Positions 1 to 8,189 of a stretch of 64,000 nt of DNA are shown here, piece by piece. The position numbers and the translations under genes are program-made. The notes beneath the pieces were generated by a model. The model was not told the DNA's origin. It searched no databases and worked only from the letters and a program-made list of their open reading frames with translations. The DNA comes from Bacteroidales bacterium (GTDB taxonomy: Bacteria > Bacteroidota > Bacteroidia > Bacteroidales > Marinifilaceae). Position 1 is the stretch's first letter. Each line of letters begins with the position of its first letter. The stretch lies in NCBI GenBank assembly GCA_015061245.1, contig SUWY01000007.1, positions 30,718 to 94,717 on the forward strand, read 5' to 3'.

Positions 1-1
1 T

Positions 2-1459
2 GAGGATGGTACAATTACCTACTACAAGAATGGTACATTTACCGATTTGTGTCGCGGACCACACTTGCCTGATACATCATATATCAAGGCTATTAAGTTG
101 ACAAGTCTTGCTGGTGCATACTGGCGTGGAGATGAGCACAATAAGATGCTTACTCGTATTTATGGAATCTCTTTCCCTAAGCAGCAGATGCTTACAGATT
201 GGATTGCTATAATGGAGGAGGCTAAGAAGCGTGACCACCGTAAGATTGGTAAAGAGATGGAGCTTTTTGCTTTCTCAACCAATGTAGGTCAGGGCTTGCC
301 ATTGTGGTTGCCAAAGGGAACCATGTTGCGTGACCGTCTTGAGACCTTCTTGCGTAAAGTACAGAAGCAGTATGGTTATCAGCAGGTAATCACTCCACAT
401 ATTGGAAATGTGAATCTTTATAAAACTTCAGGTCACTACCAAAAGTATGGAAAGGATAGCTTCCAGGTAATCACCACTCCACAAGAGGGCGAGGAGTTTA
501 TGCTAAAACCAATGAACTGTCCTCACCACTGTGAGATATTTAAGACAAAACCTCGCTCATATAAGGATCTTCCAATCCGTTTTGCAGAGTTTGGAACCGT
601 ATATCGTTATGAGCAGAGTGGAGAGTTGCATGGATTGACTCGCGTGCGTGGATTTACCCAGGATGATGCGCACTTGTTCTGTATGCCGGAGCAGATCAAG
701 GATGAGTTCAAGAAGGTAATTGATATTATCTTTATCATCTTTAAGGCTTTGAATTTCTCAGAGTTTACCGCTCAGGTATCTTTGCGTGATCCAAATAATA
801 CAGAGAAGTATATTGGAAGCGATGAGAACTGGGAGAAGGCTGAGCGTGCAATTATCGAGGCTGCCGAGGAGAAGGGATTGAAGACTGTTGTTGAGTATGG
901 CGAGGCTGCGTTCTATGGTCCTAAGTTGGACTTCATGATCAAGGATGCAATTGGTCGTAAGTGGCAGTTGGGAACAATTCAGGTTGACTACAACTTGCCT
1001 GAGCGTTTCGGATTGGAGTATACCGGTGCAGATAACTTGAAGCACAGACCGGTAATGATTCACCGTGCCCCATTCGGTAGTATGGAGCGTTTTGTTGCAG
1101 TGCTTATTGAGCATACAGGAGGTAAGTTCCCATTGTGGTTAACACCTGAGCAGGCAATTATTTTGCCAATCAGTGAGAAGTACAATGAGTATGCTCACCA
1201 AATTGCAAATGCAATGAATATGGCAGATGTGAGAGTCTCTGTTGATGATCGTAACGAGAAGATAGGAAGAAAGATTCGTGATAACGAGTTGAAGAAGATT
1301 CCATATATGCTCATCGTTGGAGAGAACGAGGCTGCTGCCAATAGTGTCTCTGTTCGCCGTCAGGGTGAGGGAGATAAGGGAGTTATGAGCATTGATGAGT
1401 TTATTAAGTTGATAAACGATGAGGTTGATGCTCAAACAAAGAGTTTGTATAGTTTTTAA
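2..1459 (+). CDS. thrS: Threonine--tRNA ligase, 5'-truncated by window edge
   Basis: This is the C-terminal 485 residues of threonyl-tRNA synthetase, which charges tRNA-Thr in the cytoplasm. The reading frame is open from base 2, upstream of the ATG given in the ORF track (47), and the upstream residues ([12 protein letters not shown]) continue the family sequence, so the track start is false. About 160 N-terminal residues (TGS and editing regions) lie outside the window. Visible are the class II core with MNCPHH, the motif 2 stretch [14 protein letters not shown], the [13 protein letters not shown] segment, and the anticodon-binding domain ending with [13 protein letters not shown] and [10 protein letters not shown]. 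It is followed by infC-rpmI-rplT, the usual bacterial order. Identification is secure. Confidence 0.97.
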   Translation, partial: EDGTITYYKNGTFTDLCRGPHLPDTSYIKAIKLTSLAGAYWRGDEHNKMLTRIYGISFPKQQMLTDWIAIMEEAKKRDHRKIGKEMELFAFSTNVGQGLPLWLPKGTMLRDRLETFLRKVQKQYGYQQVITPHIGNVNLYKTSGHYQKYGKDSFQVITTPQEGEEFMLKPMNCPHHCEIFKTKPRSYKDLPIRFAEFGTVYRYEQSGELHGLTRVRGFTQDDAHLFCMPEQIKDEFKKVIDIIFIIFKALNFSEFTAQVSLRDPNNTEKYIGSDENWEKAERAIIEAAEEKGLKTVVEYGEAAFYGPKLDFMIKDAIGRKWQLGTIQVDYNLPERFGLEYTGADNLKHRPVMIHRAPFGSMERFVAVLIEHTGGKFPLWLTPEQAIILPISEKYNEYAHQIANAMNMADVRVSVDDRNEKIGRKIRDNELKKIPYMLIVGENEAAANSVSVRRQGEGDKGVMSIDEFIKLINDEVDAQTKSLYSF

Positions 1460-1470
1460 TAAAAATAGTA

Positions 1471-1476
1471 AGGAGG
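1471..1476 (+). promoter_or_regulatory. Perfect AGGAGG far upstream of infC start
   Basis: A perfect AGGAGG lies 18 nt before the only usable infC start (ATG at 1495). The in-frame TAG at 1483 excludes an earlier start, and the ATT at 1481 is in another frame. The spacing is much longer than a normal Shine-Dalgarno site. Most genes here lack a strong Shine-Dalgarno, as is normal in Bacteroidota. A regulatory role for this spaced site is only a guess. Confidence 0.4.
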
Positions 1477-1494
1477 TTTAATTAGCAAAAAAGA

Positions 1495-2040
1495 ATGGTG
1501 GAGTTTAACAAAGGCCGCAACAATCAAGTGGGAAAAGAGCCACAACACAGAATTAATGAAATGATTCATGCTACACAAGTACGTGTAGTTGGTGATGAGA
1601 TTGAGTCTGCAGTCTATCCTTTGCGTCAGGCGTTAGCCATGGCCGATGAGATGGGATTGGATTTGGTTGAGATATCACCCAATGCAAATCCCCCAGTATG
1701 TCGAATTATCGACTATAGTAAGTTTCTTTATCAGTTGAAGAAGAAACAGAAAGAGATTAAGGCTAAGAGTGTAAAGGTGGTTGTAAAGGAGATTCGTTTC
1801 GGACCTCAGACTGATGATCACGATTTCAATTTCAAAGTGAAGCATGCTCAAGAGTTCCTGCAAGAGGGTGCAAAGGTGCGAGCTTATGTATTCTTCAAAG
1901 GACGTTCTATTTTGTTTAAAGATCAGGGAACAGATTTGCTTACCCGATTCATAGCAGCATTGGAGGACTATGGAAAGTTGGAGTCTGAGCCAAGACTTGA
2001 GGGTAAGAAGATGTTCGTTATGATTGCTCCAAAGAAATAG
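1495..2040 (+). CDS. infC: Translation initiation factor IF-3
   Basis: IF-3 binds the 30S subunit, checks start-codon and initiator-tRNA pairing and prevents early 50S joining. The 181-residue protein has the N-terminal domain ([17 protein letters not shown], then [16 protein letters not shown]), a lysine-rich linker, and the C-terminal domain ([25 protein letters not shown]). Length fits the family. Many bacteria start infC with a rare AUU for autoregulation; here the start is a plain ATG, since a TAG four codons upstream blocks extension and no in-frame AUU lies between. It sits 35 bp after thrS and heads the infC-rpmI-rplT group. Confidence 0.97.
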   Translation: MVEFNKGRNNQVGKEPQHRINEMIHATQVRVVGDEIESAVYPLRQALAMADEMGLDLVEISPNANPPVCRIIDYSKFLYQLKKKQKEIKAKSVKVVVKEIRFGPQTDDHDFNFKVKHAQEFLQEGAKVRAYVFFKGRSILFKDQGTDLLTRFIAALEDYGKLESEPRLEGKKMFVMIAPKK

Positions 2041-2101
2041 AGAAGGTCTGAGCGATAATGTCGCCTGTAAGTATATATTAACTATCTAAATTGAAGAGAA
2101 G

Positions 2102-2296
2102 ATGCCAAAAATGAAGACCGTAAGTAGCGCTAAAAAGCGTTTCGCTATTACCGCTACTGGTAAATTTAAAAGAAAACACGCTTTCAAAAGTCACATTTTG
2201 ACTAAGAAAACTACAAAACAAAAGAGAAATCTTACCAACTCAGCAACCGTTCACGGAGATAACGTAGCTTCTGTAAGAGCAATGTTGTGCATGTAA
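2102..2296 (+). CDS. rpmI: 50S ribosomal protein L35 (bL35)
   Basis: Small basic ribosomal protein of 64 residues, the usual length for bL35. The start [14 protein letters not shown] and the internal [20 protein letters not shown] are characteristic of the family. It lies between infC and rplT, the conserved gene order, and is probably cotranscribed with both. Nothing unusual is seen. Confidence 0.97.
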   Translation: MPKMKTVSSAKKRFAITATGKFKRKHAFKSHILTKKTTKQKRNLTNSATVHGDNVASVRAMLCM

Positions 2297-2383
2297 TTGG
2301 TTCAAACTAACTTAATTTATTAACCCGGATGAGAGTATTAAGTTCGTTGAGAAACGACGCTTTCATTCAAAAAACGAAAAATT

Positions 2384-2737
2384 ATGCCAAGAGCAAAAAA
2401 CGCGGTGGCTTCAAGAGCCCGTAGAAAAAAGGTTTTAAAAGAGACCAGAGGATACTTTGGTTCAAGATCAAATGTCTGGACCGTTGCGAAAAATACCTAT
2501 GAGAAGGGATTAACATACGCATTCCGTGACAGACGTAAAAAGAAATCCGAGTTCCGTGCATTGTGGATTCAAAGAATCAACGCTGCAGTGAGAATGGAGG
2601 GAATGTCTTACTCTCAATTTATGGGATTGGTTCACAAGATGGATATCGGTATGAATCGTAAGGTTCTTGCTGATTTGGCTATGAACCAGCCTGAGGCTTT
2701 CGCAGCTATTATCGCAAAGGTAAAAGCACAAGCTTAA
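2384..2737 (+). CDS. rplT: 50S ribosomal protein L20 (bL20)
   Basis: L20 binds 23S rRNA early in 50S assembly. The 117-residue protein has the family start [19 protein letters not shown], then [30 protein letters not shown] and [20 protein letters not shown]. It closes the infC-rpmI-rplT group and is followed by a strong intrinsic terminator. In other bacteria L20 represses this operon by binding a leader RNA; no clear L20-binding structure could be recognised by eye in the 87-bp gap before this gene. Confidence 0.97.
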   Translation: MPRAKNAVASRARRKKVLKETRGYFGSRSNVWTVAKNTYEKGLTYAFRDRRKKKSEFRALWIQRINAAVRMEGMSYSQFMGLVHKMDIGMNRKVLADLAMNQPEAFAAIIAKVKAQA

Positions 2738-2772
2738 GAGAATTTGAAAAACTTACAGTGACCTTTATAATT

Positions 2773-2800
2773 AAGACCGGCTTAGTGCCGGTCTTTTTTT
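2773..2800 (+). terminator. Intrinsic terminator after rplT
   Basis: A perfect 9-bp stem AAGACCGGC / GCCGGTCTT with loop TTAGT is followed by five more T residues. It ends the infC-rpmI-rplT transcription unit, 35 bp after the rplT stop. Confidence 0.93.
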
Positions 2801-2833
2801 GCCTAAAAATAGGTGCTATTGGTGAAATATTTC

Positions 2834-2841
2834 TAAATTTG
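2834..2841 (+). promoter_or_regulatory. Bacteroidota -7 element (TAAATTTG) before dapB
   Basis: TAAATTTG matches the TAnnTTTG -7 element of Bacteroidota sigma-A promoters and lies 31 bp before the dapB ATG, just after the rplT terminator. No good TTTG -33 element occurs at the normal spacing, so this is a partial match supported mainly by position. Confidence 0.5.
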
Positions 2842-2872
2842 TACTTTTAGAAAATATAAGTTTGGATAGAGT

Positions 2873-3595
2873 ATGAAAGTAGCACTATTGGGATATGGAA
2901 AGATGGGGCAAATGATTGCCGGAATCTTGGAGGAACAAGGACATGAAGTTGTTTTAAAGGTTGATATAGACAATAGAGATATAGTAACAAATGAGGAGTT
3001 GAAGATGGCAGACGTGGCAATTGAGTTTTCAATGCCGAAGGTTGCTGTCGAGAACTATAAGTGGTGTTTTGATTGCGGAGTGCCGGTAGTTTCAGGAACA
3101 ACGGGCTGGTTGGAGCGTTGGGATGAGGTTATCAACTACTGCAATGAAAAGCAGGGCGGATTTTTCTATGCATCGAATTACAGCATTGGAGTTAATATCT
3201 TCTTCCATCTTAACAAAGTATTGGCAAAGGTTATGTCCAATTTTAAGGAGTATGGAATTACGCTTGATGAGACTCACCATGTTCATAAGTTGGATGCACC
3301 AAGCGGTACTGCAATAACGATTGCCGAGGGAATTTTGGAGAATCATGATGGGTATGCTAAATGGGCATTGAATGATGGAAAAGAGATTTTGGAAAGCGAA
3401 CTTCCGATAACTGCTCATCGTATAGGAGAGGTGCCCGGCATTCATAAGGTGACATATAAGTCAGGAGTGGATGAAATATCTATTGAGCACTCTGCATACT
3501 CTCGTGAAGGTTTTGCTAAAGGGGCTGTAGCTGCCGCTCAGTTTATGGTAGGAAAGAGCGGAGTGTTCTCGATGGATGATTTGTTGAAATTTTAA
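2873..3595 (+). CDS. dapB: 4-hydroxy-tetrahydrodipicolinate reductase
   Basis: DapB reduces 4-hydroxy-tetrahydrodipicolinate with NAD(P)H in the lysine and meso-diaminopimelate pathway, feeding peptidoglycan. The 240-residue protein starts with the Rossmann motif VALLGYGKMGQMI, has SGTTGWLERW, the catalytic HHVHKLDAPSGTA region (lysine and histidine of the active site) and the C-terminal GFAKGAVAAAQFMV. It is short but complete for the family. Its TAA shares one base with the ATG of lepB, suggesting translational coupling; dapB-lepB adjacency is common in Bacteroidales. Confidence 0.96.
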   Translation: MKVALLGYGKMGQMIAGILEEQGHEVVLKVDIDNRDIVTNEELKMADVAIEFSMPKVAVENYKWCFDCGVPVVSGTTGWLERWDEVINYCNEKQGGFFYASNYSIGVNIFFHLNKVLAKVMSNFKEYGITLDETHHVHKLDAPSGTAITIAEGILENHDGYAKWALNDGKEILESELPITAHRIGEVPGIHKVTYKSGVDEISIEHSAYSREGFAKGAVAAAQFMVGKSGVFSMDDLLKF

Positions 3596-4965
3596 TGGTT
3601 TACAGTATGCTTAAACATGTAAAACCTGTAGCTTGGGTTAAATTTTCGATAGTAACGCTTTTGTATCTGCTATGGGCATTGTGGGCTCAGAGTTGGTTGA
3701 TGTTGATATTGCTTCCTGTTATATTCGATTGGTATATAACCAAAAAGGTGAATTGGACCTTTTGGAAAAAGCGAGGAGTTAAGAGACAGACAAAGACAGT
3801 GGAGTGGGTTGATGCCATTATCTTTGCAGTTGTTGTTACCACTATAATCAGGATATTTTTATTTGAGGCATATACAATCCCAACATCTTCGATGGAGAAA
3901 TCGATGATGGTTGGAGACTACCTGTTTGTGAGTAAAGTGGCTTATGGTCCTAAGATTCCAAATACCCCAATCGCTATGCCATTTGTTCACAATACAATGC
4001 CTTTTACCAAATCAACAAAGTCATACTCTGAGTTGATAAAGTGGCCATACAAGCGAATTGCCGGTTTTGGTGATGTGGAGAGAAATGATATTGTTGTGTT
4101 TAACTTTCCTACAGGGGACACTGTTATTATAGGGGCGGAGAATCCCGATTATTATGCCCAGATGCGAGGTTTGGCGGACTACTACAATATATCTCATAGT
4201 GAGGCTCGTAAATTGATACATGAACGTGCTGAGGTTATTGCACGTCCGGTAGATAAGCGTGAACACTATATCAAGCGTTGCGTGGGTTTGCCGGGAGATA
4301 CATTAACCTATGTAGATGGTCAGTTGTATGTGGATGGACAAAAGGCAGAGAATCCTGAAAATATGCAGTACAACTATATTGTAAAGACCAATGGAACCCC
4401 GCTAAATAAGATGCGTTTAAAAGAGATGGGAGTCTCTTACGATGATATGAGCGGAAATACCGGTTCAGTATACAATTTGCCATTAACAGGAGAGATGGTT
4501 GACAAGTTAAAGAGATTTACAAATGTGAATAGTGTAGAGCGAGTTGTTTTGAGTGAGCCCTCGCCCGATGTCTTCCCGTTTGATACCCTAAACTTTAAGT
4601 GGGCAACCGATAATTTCGGGCCATTGTATATTCCGGAAAAGGGTGCTACTGTAAAGTTGACTCCGCAGAATATTGCTCTTTATGAGAGAATTATAGGAGT
4701 GTATGAGGAGAATGATTTGAAGATAAAAGATGGAGTTATCTATATTAATGGAGAGCCTGCTGATTCATATACATTTAAGATGAATTACTATTGGATGATG
4801 GGAGATAATCGTCATGGCTCTGCTGACTCTAGATTCTGGGGGTTTGTTCCTGAGGATCATGTTGTAGGAAAGGCGTGGATTGTTTGGTTCTCGCTTGATA
4901 AAGATAACTCATTCTTAAAGGCAGTTCGATGGAATCGCCTTTTTAAGGGTGCAGATAAGTTGTAA
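3595..4965 (+). CDS. lepB: Signal peptidase I
   Basis: LepB removes signal peptides from exported proteins at the periplasmic face of the inner membrane. The 456-residue protein has two hydrophobic segments near residues 10-45, a third at about 70-90, and then the catalytic region IPTSSMEKSM with Ser99. Lys227 in YIKRCVGLPGD is the general base, and MMGDNRHGSADSRFWGFVP is the conserved end box. A long insertion separates the lysine box from the end box, making it larger than E. coli LepB, as is usual in Bacteroidetes. An alternative start is Met at 3607. It overlaps dapB by one base. Confidence 0.95.
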   Translation: MVYSMLKHVKPVAWVKFSIVTLLYLLWALWAQSWLMLILLPVIFDWYITKKVNWTFWKKRGVKRQTKTVEWVDAIIFAVVVTTIIRIFLFEAYTIPTSSMEKSMMVGDYLFVSKVAYGPKIPNTPIAMPFVHNTMPFTKSTKSYSELIKWPYKRIAGFGDVERNDIVVFNFPTGDTVIIGAENPDYYAQMRGLADYYNISHSEARKLIHERAEVIARPVDKREHYIKRCVGLPGDTLTYVDGQLYVDGQKAENPENMQYNYIVKTNGTPLNKMRLKEMGVSYDDMSGNTGSVYNLPLTGEMVDKLKRFTNVNSVERVVLSEPSPDVFPFDTLNFKWATDNFGPLYIPEKGATVKLTPQNIALYERIIGVYEENDLKIKDGVIYINGEPADSYTFKMNYYWMMGDNRHGSADSRFWGFVPEDHVVGKAWIVWFSLDKDNSFLKAVRWNRLFKGADKL

Positions 4966-4982
4966 TTAAATACCCATTGATT

Positions 4983-5531
4983 ATGAGTAGAACATATATC
5001 TTTATGGCCGATGGTTTCGAAGATTTGGAGGCCCTTTCGGTTGTTGATGTGTTCCGTAGAGCGGAGCAGGAGATTGTAATGGTATCAATAAATGATACAT
5101 TGAGTGTAACAAGTTCGCATGGTGTGACCATCCAGGCAGATGCATTATTGAGTGATATTGATGCAAGTGATGCGCTTTTGTTGGTTTTCCCGGGAGGAAT
5201 GCCCGGAGCCAAGAATTTGGCAGAGTGTGAGCCATTAATGCAAATTATGCAGCGCCACTTTGATGAGGGTAAGCGTATAGGTGCAATATGTGCAGCTCCT
5301 GCATTGGTGTTGAGTAAATTGCAGTGCGATGAGAAGATGCAGATGACTTGTTATCCTGGATTTGAGCCGATGGCAACAAATGGAGATATGGTTGATGAGG
5401 GTGTTGTTATTGATGGTCGTGTAACAACTGCACAGGGCCCTGGTTTTGCAGTCGATTTTGCTTTGACTTTGTTGGCGCAGATAGCATCGCCTGATCATGC
5501 AGAGCAAGTTGCAGAGGGAATGTTAATATGA
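4983..5531 (+). CDS. DJ-1/PfpI family protein
   Basis: A 182-residue protein of the DJ-1/ThiJ/PfpI superfamily (class I glutamine amidotransferase-like fold). It has the N-terminal FMADGFEDLEAL, with the conserved acidic residue, and the nucleophile elbow IGAICAAPALVL with the reactive cysteine. DJ-1-like family members act as stress-related deglycase/chaperone proteins or hydrolases; the substrate here is unknown. The ORF track begins at a TTG (4977), but the ATG at 4983 is the better start. Its TGA overlaps the ATG of birA (ATGA), so the two are probably coupled, and it follows lepB by 17 bp. Confidence 0.9.
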   Translation: MSRTYIFMADGFEDLEALSVVDVFRRAEQEIVMVSINDTLSVTSSHGVTIQADALLSDIDASDALLLVFPGGMPGAKNLAECEPLMQIMQRHFDEGKRIGAICAAPALVLSKLQCDEKMQMTCYPGFEPMATNGDMVDEGVVIDGRVTTAQGPGFAVDFALTLLAQIASPDHAEQVAEGMLI

Positions 5532-6265
5532 TATTTAATTATATAGAGTTGCCCGAGGCTGCATCGACAAATAGCGTTGCAGCTTCGGGCAATTTTGCTT
5601 CCAATAGTGTGATTTTTACCATGTGTCAAACTGCAGGTAGGGGTTGTGGTAAAAATAGTTGGGAGTGTGAGCCCGGTAAAAATATTGCCATGACTATGGT
5701 TATAGGAGATGTTGGAGTTGCTGTTCAAAGCCAATTTGCAATATCAATGGCAGTAGCTTTGGGGTGTTATGACTACGTTTCACAATATGTGGATGGGTGC
5801 TCGGTAAAGTGGCCTAATGATATTTATGTTGGTGATAGAAAAATTGCAGGTATTCTTATTGAGCACTCTGTTGCGGGGGCGACCTTATCGCGCTCTTTGT
5901 GTGGTGTAGGTCTGAATATTAATCAGGAGGTTTTCTGTTCCGATGCCCCGAATCCTGTTTCGTTAAAGCAGTTGACAGGCATTGATTATGATGTAAGGAG
6001 CGAGTTGCATAAGTTGGTTGAGGCTATAGCTCTTCGGTTGTTATGCGCTTCAGATTATAATGCTTTACGGAACGATTTTATGGCTCATCTATATCGCAAT
6101 GGCGGTCTTTATGGATGGCGTGATTCTGATGGCGAATTTGTGGCTGCTATTCATGGGGTTGATGATTATGGCCGTTTACAACTTCTTCTTTCTGATGGTA
6201 ATATCCGCACATACGGATTTAAAGAGATACGTTATATAGGTGCTCCGAATAGTTTTGATAAATAG
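5528..6265 (+). CDS. birA: Biotin--[acetyl-CoA-carboxylase] ligase
   Basis: Biotin protein ligase that makes biotinyl-AMP and attaches biotin to carboxyl carrier proteins. The 245-residue protein has the catalytic core motifs [25 protein letters not shown] (a variant of the usual GRGRxxRxW biotin loop) and [20 protein letters not shown], followed by a small C-terminal domain. It has no N-terminal helix-turn-helix, so it is a group I, non-repressor ligase. The start overlaps the DJ-1 stop (ATGA). Confidence 0.93.
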   Translation: MIFNYIELPEAASTNSVAASGNFASNSVIFTMCQTAGRGCGKNSWECEPGKNIAMTMVIGDVGVAVQSQFAISMAVALGCYDYVSQYVDGCSVKWPNDIYVGDRKIAGILIEHSVAGATLSRSLCGVGLNINQEVFCSDAPNPVSLKQLTGIDYDVRSELHKLVEAIALRLLCASDYNALRNDFMAHLYRNGGLYGWRDSDGEFVAAIHGVDDYGRLQLLLSDGNIRTYGFKEIRYIGAPNSFDK

Positions 6266-6315
6266 ATACATTTTCAAGGAATTTTTATTACCTTTACCCC
6301 AATAATGGTGTTTCT

Positions 6316-8181
6316 ATGGAGCAAAATAATTATACAGAAGATTCGATACGAACTTTGGAGTGGGCGGAGCATATACGCATCCGTCCCGGTATGTATATTG
6401 GTAAATTGGGCGATGGCTCAGCCCCCGATGACGGTATCTATATTTTAGTAAAAGAGGTTGTCGATAACTCTATCGACGAGTTTGCTATGGGAGCCGGTAA
6501 GGAGATTCGAGTTGCAGTGGAGGAGCGTACAGTGACTGTTCGAGATTTTGGACGAGGTATCCCATTAGGTAAGGTGGTCGATGTCTCATCAAAGATGAAT
6601 ACAGGAGGAAAGTATGACTCATCGGTATTCCAAAAGTCGGTAGGTTTGAACGGTGTGGGTATTAAGGCTGTAAATGCTTTGAGCGAGAGTTTTGAGATTC
6701 AATCATTTCGTGATGGTGAGACCAAGTATGCCCGTTTTTGCCGTGGTGTATTGGTAGAGGAGCGTGATATAGAACCAACAACTGAGCCAAATGGAACTAA
6801 AGTTACATTTATTGCCGATAAAGAGATCTTCTTGAAGTATAGATATATGGTTGAGTATCTGGAGACAATGATGCGCAACTATGCATATCTGAATTCAGGA
6901 TTGACCATGAATTTTAATGGTCAGAAGTTCGTTTCGCGTCATGGATTGTATGATTTGCTCTCAGAGACAATGGATGAGGAGGGATTGTATCCGATTATCT
7001 ATTTAAAAGGACATGATATTGAGTTGGCTCTGACTCATGGTAAACACTATGGTGAAACTTACTACTCATTTGTTAATGGACAGCATACAACGTTAGGTGG
7101 AACCCATCAGGCTGCCTTTCGTGAGGCAATTGCAAAGACAATTAAGGAGTTCTATAAGAAGGATTTTGATATGTCCGATATTAGAACTTCAGTTATTGGA
7201 GCAATAAGTATTCGTGTTCAAGAGCCTGTGTTTGAGTCGCAGACCAAGACAAAGCTCGGTTCTAAGTATATGGCGCCCGTAAAACCGGAGGATCAAGATA
7301 CAACAACTACACCTACAGTCCGTAACTTTATTATGGATTTTGTAGCGCGTGAGTTGGATAACTATCTGCATAGAAATCCCGATGTTGCCGAGGTACTGCT
7401 TAAAAAGATTCAAGATACTGAGCGTGAGCGTAAGGCAATGAGCGGAGTGCAGAAACTTGCACGTGAAAGAGCGAAACAGGTAAGTTTTGTAAATAAGAAG
7501 TTGCGTGATTGTCGTGTCCACTACAATACAAAGAATGAGTTGGCGAATGAGTCATCGATATTTATTACCGAGGGAAACTCTGCAAGTGGTTCTATTACAA
7601 AATCGCGCGATGTAAATACTCAGGCGGTATTCAGTTTGCGAGGTAAACCATATAACTCTTACGGTCAAACCAAGAAGGTGGTTTACGAAAATGAGGAGTT
7701 TAATATGCTTCAGGCTGCATTGAATATTGAGGACGGTCTGGATGGATTGCGTTACAACAAGGTTATTATTGCTACCGATGCCGATGTTGATGGAATGCAC
7801 ATCAGACTATTGCTTTTGACCTTCTTCTTGCAGTTCTTCCCCGATTTGATAAGAACCGGCCATGTATATATTTTGCAAACACCTCTATTCCGTGTTCGTA
7901 ACAAGAAGGTTACAAAGTATTGTTACTCAGATAGTGAACGTGAAGAGGCGATTAAAGCATTGGGACCTCGCCCGGAAATCACACGATTCAAAGGATTAGG
8001 AGAGATTAACCCCGATGAGTTCCGTGGTTTTATTGGCAAGGATATTCGTTTAGAGCCGGTACGCCTGAGCAAAGGTGAGGCGTACGATGATATTCTTGAG
8101 TATTATATGGGAAAGAATACTCCTGAGCGTCAGGATTTTATTATAAATAACCTCTATATTGAGGAGGATGAACTTCGTTAG
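6316..8181 (+). CDS. parE: DNA topoisomerase IV subunit B
   Basis: ATPase subunit of a type IIA topoisomerase that decatenates or relaxes chromosomes together with the ParC encoded next to it. The 621-residue protein has the GHKL ATPase motifs [18 protein letters not shown] and [11 protein letters not shown], and the TOPRIM motifs TEGNSASGS and [10 protein letters not shown] near residues 415-495. The compact length (about 620) and the adjacent ParC-type A subunit favour topoisomerase IV over gyrase, although by-eye separation from GyrB is not absolute. The stop is 8 bp before parC. Confidence 0.93.
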   Translation: MEQNNYTEDSIRTLEWAEHIRIRPGMYIGKLGDGSAPDDGIYILVKEVVDNSIDEFAMGAGKEIRVAVEERTVTVRDFGRGIPLGKVVDVSSKMNTGGKYDSSVFQKSVGLNGVGIKAVNALSESFEIQSFRDGETKYARFCRGVLVEERDIEPTTEPNGTKVTFIADKEIFLKYRYMVEYLETMMRNYAYLNSGLTMNFNGQKFVSRHGLYDLLSETMDEEGLYPIIYLKGHDIELALTHGKHYGETYYSFVNGQHTTLGGTHQAAFREAIAKTIKEFYKKDFDMSDIRTSVIGAISIRVQEPVFESQTKTKLGSKYMAPVKPEDQDTTTTPTVRNFIMDFVARELDNYLHRNPDVAEVLLKKIQDTERERKAMSGVQKLARERAKQVSFVNKKLRDCRVHYNTKNELANESSIFITEGNSASGSITKSRDVNTQAVFSLRGKPYNSYGQTKKVVYENEEFNMLQAALNIEDGLDGLRYNKVIIATDADVDGMHIRLLLLTFFLQFFPDLIRTGHVYILQTPLFRVRNKKVTKYCYSDSEREEAIKALGPRPEITRFKGLGEINPDEFRGFIGKDIRLEPVRLSKGEAYDDILEYYMGKNTPERQDFIINNLYIEEDELR

Positions 8182-8189
8182 TTAATGTT

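Noticed and set aside
1481-1495. AUU start codon for infC, as in many bacteria
   Set aside because: The ATT at 1481 is in a different frame, and that frame runs to a stop without IF-3 sequence.
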